A DNA stretch of 64,000 nucleotides, from the NCBI GenBank assembly GCA_963783505.1, contig CAWAOP010000035.1, forward strand, positions 62,001 to 126,000, in the 5' to 3' direction. The translations under genes were made by a program, and so were the position numbers. The DNA is from BOG-224 sp963783505. Its GTDB lineage: Bacteria > Acidobacteriota > Terriglobia > Bryobacterales > Bryobacteraceae. The notes under the pieces were generated by a model. That model searched no databases and was not told the origin of the DNA. It saw only the letters and a list, made by a program, of their open reading frames with translations. Shown here one piece after another: positions 26,573-33,711 of this stretch (position 1 is the first letter of the stretch; every line of letters starts with the position of its first letter).

Positions 26573-26978
26573 TCGTGTGGGAATTAATTCAATTTTAGCG
26601 CGGGGTCTCGGTGGTCTACGTGTTTTCTGCTGTTTCGCCGGTGGTACACCCCCGATTGCGGTACTAGAACCAATAGTTCTACAAGGCCGCAGTACTAGAG
26701 CTGATAGGCGGCGCCAGCGCGTAATCCGTCCTCGGATGGACGGCAATTCACACCGCTGAAAAGCGAATGGGCGAAGAAAGCGCGGAGCCCAGGCAGGGCG
26801 TTTCATACGCCGCCCTTCGCGGCGAGATTGGTTATAGACGGAATATGGACGCGTCCTCGAAACTACGGGACTTGACAACGACGGCGCTATACCCGATAAA
26901 TGGAACTTCCGGGACCGCCGGGGCCAAGACCTTTTTGCCGGGGTCGCCGCCCTCCGGCCTGACAAAGGAGAAACGGAT
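26573..26978. other. Divergent intergenic region with direct repeats
   Basis: The region has no supportable gene. It contains a direct repeat GCGGTACTAGAAC (26658-26670) and GCAGTACTAGAGC (26689-26701), spaced 31 bases start to start, with an AGAAC-N5-GTTCT dyad at 26666-26680. A regulatory role for the metalloprotease gene is possible. Confidence 0.4.
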
Positions 26979-27245
26979 ATGCTTCGACCGTTACGGGGAT
27001 TTAAGGCGAAGTATCAGAACTTCATGCTTGTCGTTTCGGCGGACTTCGACGAGTGGAGAGTCCTGGCGATGGGGCCGGGATTCACGGTTCAAGGCCAGCG
27101 CCAGTTCAGCGAGGCGAAGGCCAAGGATCATGCGCTTCAGGCGGCCTCCAACTACCTTCAGTCGAAGGGCGAAGACGTGTCCGCCATCGCGCCGCCGGAG
27201 TGGATTGCGCTCGAATCCGGCGAGTGGATGGACTACCGCCCGTAG
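26979..27245 (+). CDS. Conserved-looking hypothetical protein (88 aa)
   Basis: An AAAGGAG site sits ten bases before the ATG, which favours a real gene. The 88-residue product reads as one small alpha/beta domain (NFMLVVSADFDEWRVLAMGP, then a helix AKDHALQAASNYLQSKG and EWIALESGEWMDYRP). I do not recognise it. It has no export signal and no membrane segment, and its neighbours give no functional hint. Confidence 0.6.
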   Translation: MLRPLRGFKAKYQNFMLVVSADFDEWRVLAMGPGFTVQGQRQFSEAKAKDHALQAASNYLQSKGEDVSAIAPPEWIALESGEWMDYRP

Positions 27246-27450
27246 TCCGCTGGTCAGCCGGCCACTCGAAGAGCGGTCCTCCGCAACCCGTTACCTGCCG
27301 AGATGGGCGTGAGCCCGTAGTGTGTCCGGAATGGCGCCGCGTCATTCCGTACGGCCGCGCATGAGCACGGGGACATGCACAGAACGCCATGGCCAGAACG
27401 CAGGCGGACCCTGGGGGTATCCCGGCCCGCGCCACCGATGAGGGCGTGGC

Positions 27451-27870
27451 TCAGTCTCCCACGACGGTCACGACGATTTTGCGCTGGCGGGGGCGGTCGT
27501 CGAAGTCGCAGAGGACGATTTGCTGCCAGGTCCCGATCGCGAGACGGCCGCCCGATACGGGGTAACTTTTCGCCGTACCGATCAAGGCGCTGCGCAGGTG
27601 GGCGAAGCCGTTTTCATCGCCCCAGCGGGCGTTGTGCGCGTAATCGGTAGTCGATGGGGCGATCTTCTCCAATGCGCGCTGAAGGTCGGCCACGCAGCCG
27701 GGTTCGAACTCCAGCGTAGTAATGCCGAGCGTGGAGCCAACGCCGGAGACATTCACCACGCCGAGCCGCACGCCGCTCGACTCCACGATCCGTTCGACCT
27801 GGGCCGTGATGTCCAATACGTCGCAATGCCCTCGCGTGGAGACGGCGATCTCTCGCTGATGGGCGGGCAT
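27451..27870 (-). CDS. yjbQ: YjbQ/UPF0047 family protein
   Basis: Starting at the ATG at 27870 gives 139 residues, the usual length. The family signature is present: SGVGSTLGITTLEFEPG, then DYAHNARWGDENGFAHLRSA with conserved His and Asp, and GTWQQIVLCDFDDRPRQRK near the end. Members form trimers. The E. coli protein has weak thiamine-phosphate synthase activity and database names reflect that, but the physiological role is not settled. The start is one base past the rpiB stop, so the two are co-transcribed. Confidence 0.9.
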   Translation of the reverse strand: MPAHQREIAVSTRGHCDVLDITAQVERIVESSGVRLGVVNVSGVGSTLGITTLEFEPGCVADLQRALEKIAPSTTDYAHNARWGDENGFAHLRSALIGTAKSYPVSGGRLAIGTWQQIVLCDFDDRPRQRKIVVTVVGD

Positions 27871-27871
27871 G

Positions 27872-28324
27872 CTACTTTCCGAACTCTTCCTCGAACTCGG
27901 CGACATATGCGAGACGCCGGTTGTGACGCTCCTCGCCGGTGAACCGCGCCGCGCAGTAAATGCGCGCCAGTTCGGCGGCCACTTCCTCGCCGATCACGCG
28001 GCCGCCCAGGCAGAGCACGTTGACGTCGTCGTGTTCCACGCATTGATGCGCGGAGTAGCTGTCATGGCATGTAGCCGCGCGGATGCCTTTGAATTTATTG
28101 GCCGCCACGCAGGCGCCCGCGCCCGAGCCGCAAATCAAAATCGCTCGCTGCGCGTTCCCTTCCTTAACGGCCAGCGCCACGGCGCGCGCGTAAATGGGAT
28201 AGTCGGTGGACGCGCAGGAGTCCGTTCCGAGATCCAACACTTCATGGCCGGCTTCCTGAATTGTACGGATGATACGGGCTTTGATGGGGAACCCGCCGTG
28301 ATCGCAAGCTACCGCTATGGTCAT
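27872..28324 (-). CDS. rpiB: Ribose-5-phosphate isomerase B
   Basis: The ATG at 28324 gives 150 residues of the RpiB/LacAB family. Hallmarks are VACDHGGFPIK at the N-terminus, the catalytic Cys in ILICGSGAGACVAANK, and ATCHDSYSAHQCVEHDD, with the NVLCLGG strand following. It interconverts ribose-5-phosphate and ribulose-5-phosphate in the pentose phosphate pathway; some homologues prefer allose-6-phosphate. yjbQ follows after one base. Confidence 0.93.
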   Translation of the reverse strand: MTIAVACDHGGFPIKARIIRTIQEAGHEVLDLGTDSCASTDYPIYARAVALAVKEGNAQRAILICGSGAGACVAANKFKGIRAATCHDSYSAHQCVEHDDVNVLCLGGRVIGEEVAAELARIYCAARFTGEERHNRRLAYVAEFEEEFGK

Positions 28325-28891
28325 AGAGAACCCATGATAACGCGCGGGGCGTGTGAGGCCAGGCTCTGGATGGACGGCTAAATAGATGGCGACTGCGGAG
28401 GCCGAACGTCGAGACGACTCTCCGAACTCCTGATGTCGTGGAACCAGGGTTGACCCATGCCCCAGATTCCGCCACCACGCCTGTCCAGGGCGCAACTGGA
28501 GCGCAGGATATTTCAGTAGGAAGCCAACGGATAAACAACTGAAAAATAATCATTTAATAGTCCGTAGCCCTAGTGTTTTTCCTGAGACCGCGACCGCGAG
28601 AATCGGGCGACCCGATCAATGGGCCAGCTCATTTTCCCTGCCTCCCCAAAATCACGGGGCGACATCAGGAGTTCGGACTCTCGACGCGGCAGCCAGGTGG
28701 CCCGCTCCACGGAGGGTGGTCGTTGGTTGCTGTGAGCGAGGCGCGCGACGTGCGGTTGGCAGGCTAAAGCGCCCCATGCCACTTGAATACCGGACGGATC
28801 TTAGATTCCAGTCAGGGGCCAGTTTCTACGGTAATCGATTGACTGAGCTGGAGTTATCGAAACGAAGAGTGAAAATCTGTCTGACTACAAT
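28325..28891. other. Gene-free region with inverted repeat
   Basis: These 567 bases upstream of rpiB contain no frame that I can support. The only structure seen is an inverted pair of about 27-32 bases (listed separately). Confidence 0.4.
28407..28686. repeat. Inverted repeat pair flanking about 220 bp
   Basis: Bases 28407-28438 and 28660-28686 are inverted copies sharing an identical 18-base core, TCCGAACTCCTGATGTCG, plus CGTCGAGA at the outer end; the left copy has five or six extra bases between them. The enclosed DNA has no gene. They may be the ends of a small non-autonomous element or the scar of one. Confidence 0.55.
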
Positions 28892-30509
28892 CTACTTGGA
28901 TGGCAGGGAGACTTTGAGCGCATCGAGAATGCGCTTCTGCTGTTCGTCGGGCATGGGCAGCTTCGTCACGGCGATCTTGTCGTCCACTTTGTAATGCAGC
29001 AGGGTGAGACGGCTCAACGCGGCCAGGGCATCGGGGACAGTGACCGCGTAGCGGTCAGCGTCGGTGGTGCCAAAGACTAGCGGCCAGCCTGCGCTCCACT
29101 TCGCGTTGGAGTTTCAAAGCAAGCATGGAGCAGAAGACATGTCCGCGCGTGCGTGATTCTTTGCGCACAAACACGGGGCGTATTTCGAGCAACCCTGTTT
29201 TCATCGTGCGGAAGTCTCGCTCGACTTTCTGTAGCGCCATATAGCTGTCGTGAATCTGTTCGGTGGAAAGGTTGTCTTTGCCGACATCGGAGATCAGCAC
29301 GTAACATCCGGCGAGTTCCAAGGACCTTGCGTTTTGCCTCTTCGTTGACGCTTTCGACAATCTGGCGTTCCCGCAATTTCAGTTCGACAATGTTGGCAAG
29401 CTTGTGCTGAGACATCCACCGTTTCAGTATCGCCAAGCCCGCCTCCGGCTTGCAGCGGGAAGATTTCTCCACGCGTTCGTTGCGCTTGGCTATCTTCGAA
29501 CGCAGCTTGGCCAGTTTGTCTTCCAGTCGGTGTTCGATGCGCCTTGTCTCGTCGGGATTGTTGCGCAGGACATAGCGCACGCCATCGGCCTCGACCTCGC
29601 AAACTCTGCTCTGCGAACAGATCCAGTTGCAGGGTTCCGTTCGCCAGCCGATTGCGGATTTGTGGATCTGTTAGCGCTGTAATATACCGGAACCCTGCTT
29701 CGCCCAACGCCTGCTTGCCGGCTTTCTTTACCATCCCGCGGTCGCCGACGAAGATCACTTCTTTGATGGCGAACTGTTTAGTCAGAGCATCGATTTGTTC
29801 GGCCACGGTGGAAGGATCGCCGGTGTTGCCGCTGAACACGCGCACCGCCAGCGGCTCTCCCGAAGGATCGGCGAGCAACCCAATGACGATTTGCAGTTTG
29901 CCCTTTTTCCCGTCCCGGTTATAGCCAAACTCGCCCAGCGCGTTGTGTTCGCCTTCCAGATAGGAACTGGTGACGTCGTAGAGAAACAAGGAGGGAGGCG
30001 CGCCGTTGCGCTCGAGATACCGGCGAAAGAGAGCCTTCTCGATTTTCTCCTGGCGGGCGCAAAGATCGTCGAGAGCGTTGTAAAGGTACTTCTTCGTCGA
30101 ACTCGCCCAGCCCGAGCACTTCAGCGACGGCGTGATCGCGAGCCCAACGAACGGCGGACAAACGCGAACCTTGATGGCCGATGCGGGCCAGGACCAGGAA
30201 CAAGGCGAGTTTGCCAAGTTCGGACTTGCCGAGGGCGGCGGAAAGACCGATGTCGTCTGCCACTTGTTTGAGGGCGTGAAGGAGACCGAAGACCGGGCCG
30301 GAGGTGGGTTCGGGCAAGGCAACGCCATCGAGATCACCGCGGAGGAGGAGGCGCAAAGCCTCAATGCGCGGACGAGGCCAGGAAGTGATGTTGGTGATGG
30401 TGCGGTTCTTGACCTTGCCGTTTTCGCGGTACGCCTCGCGAAGGAGGATGGCCGGAGGGGAGGTACGATTGGGGATTTCCGCTACGTACATGCGTATATT
30501 ATACTGCAC
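28892..30509 (-). pseudogene. IS1634-type transposase with four frame changes
   Basis: A recognisable transposase is spread over three frames. It starts MYVAEIPNRTSPPAILLREA (ATG at 30491), continues with LFLYDVTSSYLEGEHNALGE and VIFVGDRGMVKKAGK (two catalytic Asp regions), then VRYVLRNNPDETRRIEHR, then QKVERDFRTMKTGLLEIRP (catalytic Glu region), and ends TVPDALAALSRLTLLHYK...LPSK with a stop at 28892-28894. Frame changes lie near 30093, 29605, 29332 and 29077; each is explained by one extra base. Unlike the copy at 14.3 kb it keeps its C-terminal domain. It marks the left edge of the mobile/defence island. Confidence 0.88.
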
Positions 30510-31168
30510 GAATCCATTAAAGTAAATGCAAAACTCGCATATTACATGACTACCTGTAGCTTCGCAATCGGTGCCAACTCATTACAGGCTAACGATTTAC
30601 TCAAAAAAGACGGGCGAAGATCCGTCGGATAGAAACGTCGATACAGCCTGGAGTACCATGATCGACGGGTACTGAAAAAGAACAACCACTTAGCTCGCGG
30701 CGTCCCCGCCAATCCCTTTCTCTTGTTTCCAACAGTAGCTCGACAATCCGGCGACGAACCAGCCCTTCAACGGCGACTACGGCCCGAAACCGGCGACCGG
30801 GGCCGCTGAACAGGCCAGAGTTCGAAACGTGTCCACGACGGGGAGCCACCTTCTGTTTTGCTAAGTTTCTCTCGCTGTTGTAGTTGACGCCGACGCCCTT
30901 TTTCCCCGTCCCCGTATCCCAAACATTCCGCAGTATTTGCGGTCGAGCCGGTTTCTCCAGTTCGAAGTGGTTAAGACCGGAGTGCGCTCTCAACCATGCT
31001 GGTTCGGAGCGTTGGCCTCTCTCAACCGCGCGAACTCTCCAGTTTCTCCGTTGACGCCTCCGCGTTTGTTGACAGCCCTGTTGAGAAAGGCCGCCCTTTC
31101 TCAGCCGCTTTCGAACTGCATCGCGATGACAGAGAATAAAATCAGCGCTCAAAGCCTCCGAAGAGGCG
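30510..31168. other. Unassigned region upstream of serine recombinase
   Basis: These 659 bases have a 197-codon open frame on the minus strand (30601-31194) whose product I do not recognise and whose start overlaps the recombinase gene, so I do not call it. No hallmark motif, repeat or RNA gene was seen. It could be decayed mobile-element DNA. Confidence 0.3.
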
Positions 31169-32308
31169 TTGCGCCGAAGGCCAGTTCGATGCACGATCTA
31201 CACCCGCCAGTCGGTGAGTTCCTCGGACTCTCTGTCGTCGTGCGACGTCCAGCACGAGGCGTGCGGGTTGTATCTGGAGTTCCAGCGAGCGCACGGCTGG
31301 ACGCTTTTGGCCGACCGCTTTGACGACCACGGCTATTCTGGAGCGTCGCTCGATCGTCCGGCACTGAACCGATTACTTGCTCTCATTCGGCGCGGCGGGG
31401 TCGATCAGATCCTCGTTCATCGCCTCGATCGGCTGTCGAGGAGCGTTCGTGATTGCGTGACGTTGCTTGATGAGTTTCGGCGGCTCGAGGTCGGACTCGT
31501 GATCGTCACCGCGCCGGAGCTTGGCCACTCCGCGCAGGACAATTTCATGTTGAGCATCATGGCCTCCTTCGCCGAGTTCGAGCGCGAGATCATTGCTGCT
31601 CGAATCGCGGATTCGCGGGCTCAACTGAAGGAGCGGCATCTTCGGTTCGCCGGCGCCGTTCCACTTGGCTACGACTCGGACCGGCGCACGAAGCAACTGG
31701 CGCCGAATCCGATGGAGGCTGAGATCGTGCGGTGGATGTTTGCCGAAGCCGCGTCCGGAAAGCGCCCGGCGGCGATCGCAACGAATGCGAACGCGCGGCG
31801 GTTTCGCACGAAGGCGAACGGGCCGTGGAGCGCGCGGCAAGTTGTGGCCACGTTACGCAATCCGGTTTATGTCGGTCGATTCAAAGATGGAAAGGGTGTC
31901 CGGCCCGCGTGCCATGAGCCGATCATTGACATGAACCTGTTCGAGGCCGTGGGCCGCGCTTTGGACTGTCGGAGGACCGCGGGACCAAAGCGCACCAGCT
32001 ACGGAGCAGTCTGGCTGCTGAAGGGCAAGATCTATTGCCACCGTTGCGGCCGATTGCTGACTTCACACAGTTGCCGACACGGGGTCATTGTCTACCGGTA
32101 CTATCGTTGCCGGGCCACCTCAGGCGGTCGGCCGCCATGCGGATACCAAGTTCCGGCAGGCCGGCTTGAAGCGGAGGTGCATGCTCACTTCCCCTGGCCC
32201 GTGCGCCGCGGCATGAGGAGTGGCCAGTTTCGTGACGCCGTTGAGCGGATAGAATATGATCCGGCCACGGACGAGATCGTCGTCCTCTGGAGAGAGATAG
32301 ACGCGTAG
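31169..32308 (+). CDS. Serine recombinase (resolvase/invertase superfamily) with zinc ribbon
   Basis: The 379-residue protein has an N-terminal catalytic domain with IYTRQSVSSSDSLSS (the nucleophilic Ser follows the Arg-Gln), HRLDRLSRSVRDCVTLLDEF, and the long helix FMLSIMASFAEFEREIIAARI. It continues with a recombinase domain (PLGYDSD...WSARQVVATLRNPVYVG) and a CHRCGRLLTSH...YYRC zinc ribbon. Large serine recombinases are often 450-700 residues, so this is a short member, possibly C-terminally trimmed (no long coiled coil). The only start in range is TTG at 31169, with GAAGAGG too close to be ideal. It may have mobilised the adjacent island. Confidence 0.85.
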   Translation: MRRRPVRCTIYTRQSVSSSDSLSSCDVQHEACGLYLEFQRAHGWTLLADRFDDHGYSGASLDRPALNRLLALIRRGGVDQILVHRLDRLSRSVRDCVTLLDEFRRLEVGLVIVTAPELGHSAQDNFMLSIMASFAEFEREIIAARIADSRAQLKERHLRFAGAVPLGYDSDRRTKQLAPNPMEAEIVRWMFAEAASGKRPAAIATNANARRFRTKANGPWSARQVVATLRNPVYVGRFKDGKGVRPACHEPIIDMNLFEAVGRALDCRRTAGPKRTSYGAVWLLKGKIYCHRCGRLLTSHSCRHGVIVYRYYRCRATSGGRPPCGYQVPAGRLEAEVHAHFPWPVRRGMRSGQFRDAVERIEYDPATDEIVVLWREIDA

Positions 32309-32314
32309 CGTTAC

Positions 32315-32647
32315 TCAGCGAGTTTGAGGGTTCCCGATGCGGACGACCTGACCCGGTTTGATGCTCCGTAGAGCGGCAAGGTAGTCCGGAATCACGGGGA
32401 GGAGGTTCTGAATCCGGTTCGAGGGCGCGCGCACGATCAAGATAGCGATTCGACCTAGCTTCAAATCCTGCTGGTAGGGGATGTTCTTATCGAGGGTGAG
32501 CAGAACGTCGAACTCGGGCTCCGCCAAAGACAACAACTCACCATTCTTCTTGCCAGCCCAGCCGCATTCCGCGACGGTCCGGCACTCATGACCTCTCAGG
32601 TAACCGGCAAGCCTGCGCGGAAGGTTCTCATCGATCAGGACCTTCAT
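32315..32647 (-). CDS. DUF5615 PIN-like toxin candidate
   Basis: The 110-residue protein begins MKVLIDENLPRRLAGYLRGH and has FDVLLTLDKNIPYQQDL, the acidic motif set of DUF5615 (a PIN-like nuclease fold with conserved DEN and TxDxD). It overlaps the end of the DUF433 gene by four bases (ATGA). This gene pair is a common type II toxin-antitoxin-like module; the DUF5615 member would be the RNase toxin. Toxicity is inferred from the family, not shown. Confidence 0.87.
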   Translation of the reverse strand: MKVLIDENLPRRLAGYLRGHECRTVAECGWAGKKNGELLSLAEPEFDVLLTLDKNIPYQQDLKLGRIAILIVRAPSNRIQNLLPVIPDYLAALRSIKPGQVVRIGNPQTR

Positions 32648-32856
32648 CGCGAGTTGGTGAGGAGCGCCTTAGCTTCTTCGAGCGCGGTGATCGCAGCTTC
32701 TCTGCTCACCGAAGGGAAGTTGTCCAGGAATTCGTCCAGGGTATCGCCGGCTTCGAGGTAGTCGATGAGCGAGTCGACGGGAACACGCGTTCCCCGGAAG
32801 CACGGCGTGCCCCCCAGGATTTCCGGATCGCTGACGATCACAGACTCTCGTTCCAT
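32644..32856 (-). CDS. DUF433 antitoxin-like protein
   Basis: The ATG at 32856 has a GAGAGG site eight bases upstream and gives 70 residues, typical for DUF433. The signature is IVSDPEILGGTPCFRGTRVPV followed (split here) by DSLIDYLEAGDTLDEFLDNFPSVS, a winged-helix-like fold. It is the upstream gene of a pair with DUF5615 and is expected to neutralise it and bind the pair's own promoter. Confidence 0.88.
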   Translation of the reverse strand: MERESVIVSDPEILGGTPCFRGTRVPVDSLIDYLEAGDTLDEFLDNFPSVSREAAITALEEAKALLTNSR

Positions 32857-33078
32857 GAAGCACCTCTCGACCTCCAGTCTAACAGGGACCCGCAGGAGTA
32901 GGTTTCGCCACGTCCAAGCCTGCCGCAGGTTCGAAGGCGTCGCTGTGGCGCCCCGATTCAACTAGCGAACTTCTCTGTCTTACGGACCGGAGGGTACTGT
33001 GAAGTTCTTTGTTTTCAGCGTTGTTTCGTGACTTGTCAATCGGATTATGTCAGGGCCGAATTGAGCCAATTCCATCTA

Positions 33079-33113
33079 GCGCCAAATAGCGCAATCCGGT
33101 GCTATCTAGCACC
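33079..33113. promoter_or_regulatory. Tandem palindromes upstream of Phd antitoxin (candidate operator)
   Basis: A perfect 16-bp dyad GGTGCTATCTAGCACC (33098-33113) ends eight bases before the antitoxin ATG. A second dyad, GCGC-CAAATA-GCGC (33079-33092), lies 19 bases upstream. Phd/YefM proteins autorepress through such paired palindromes, so these are the likely operator sites. Confidence 0.6.
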
Positions 33114-33121
33114 AATCCGTC

Positions 33122-33400
33122 ATGGAGACGACTAGAATCGGCATCCGCGAGTTCCGGGAGAACCTAGCTGGGCGCCTCGAATCCGGCACGCCCTTAGCGA
33201 TCATGCGGCACGGTCAGACGATTGGGTTCTATATCCCGGCTCAAAAGCGGAACCGGAGGGCGGAACTTGAAGCCATGCGAGCGGCGGCGAAGGACTTGGA
33301 CGAAATGATCGCGGCTTGGGGCGCCGGAGAAGACGAATTGATCGCGGAGTACAAGCGAATCCGGCAGGCGGCCCGGAAGAAGAACCAGCATGTCCGCTAG
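33122..33400 (+). CDS. Phd/YefM-type antitoxin
   Basis: The 92-residue protein opens TRIGIREFRENLAGRLESG, followed by TPLAIMRHGQTIGFYIPAQ, the Phd/YefM DNA-binding fold. The C-terminal half is a charged helix (RAELEAMRAAAKDLDEMI) that would wrap the toxin. Candidate operators lie directly upstream. The expected PIN toxin downstream survives only as a C-terminal fragment, so this is an orphaned antitoxin. Confidence 0.88.
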   Translation: METTRIGIREFRENLAGRLESGTPLAIMRHGQTIGFYIPAQKRNRRAELEAMRAAAKDLDEMIAAWGAGEDELIAEYKRIRQAARKKNQHVR

Positions 33401-33440
33401 AGCAGTGCGGCGCAATTCCAGCACACTATGATTACAGCCT

Positions 33441-33504
33441 GCAAAACGGGGACAGGCTCGAATTTCGCGCCTTTTGCGAAACTTCGTGCCAGTCCCCGCT
33501 TTGC
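33441..33504. repeat. 64-bp hairpin repeat inside the former PIN toxin gene
   Basis: The outer arms (33441-33462 and 33483-33504) pair at 19 of 22 positions, and the centre continues as TTTCGC / GCGAAA, so the whole unit folds into one stem. The arm contains CGGGGACAGG on one side and CCAGTCCCCG on the other. It occupies the place where the toxin's N-terminal part should be. Confidence 0.68.
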
Positions 33505-33690
33505 CACGCGGAATTTGAGGACACCGCGCGTGAACGACTGGGCGACCGGGATCCAGAAGACCGGCCGATCCTCGCTGCTGCGCTGGCCATCGCCTGTCCG
33601 ATCTGGACGGAAGATACCGATTCTTTCGGTTGCGGCGTGCCCACCCGGACAACGGGTCGGATAGTGGCGTACCTTCGCGATCCTGAATAG
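33505..33690 (+). pseudogene. C-terminal remnant of a PIN-domain toxin
   Basis: The frame ending at 33690 reads ARERLGDRDPEDRPILAAAL and then IWTEDTDSFGCGVPTRTT, matching the C-terminal catalytic part of PIN (VapC-like) nucleases (DPEDRP; EDTDSFG). The N-terminal two-thirds with the first catalytic Asp is missing. An ATG at 33390 overlapping the antitoxin end (MSARAV) may be the old start, but its frame closes after 13 codons. The gene should be dead. Confidence 0.72.
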
Positions 33691-33711
33691 CCGTTCCAAA
33701 GCGCAGCTCCG

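Noticed and set aside
28407..28686. CRISPR-like repeat
   Set aside because: There are only two copies and they are inverted, not direct and regularly spaced; no cas genes are nearby.
30601..31194. Possible 197-aa protein upstream of the serine recombinase
   Set aside because: No motif recognised, the start lies inside the recombinase gene on the other strand, and no ribosome site; left unassigned.
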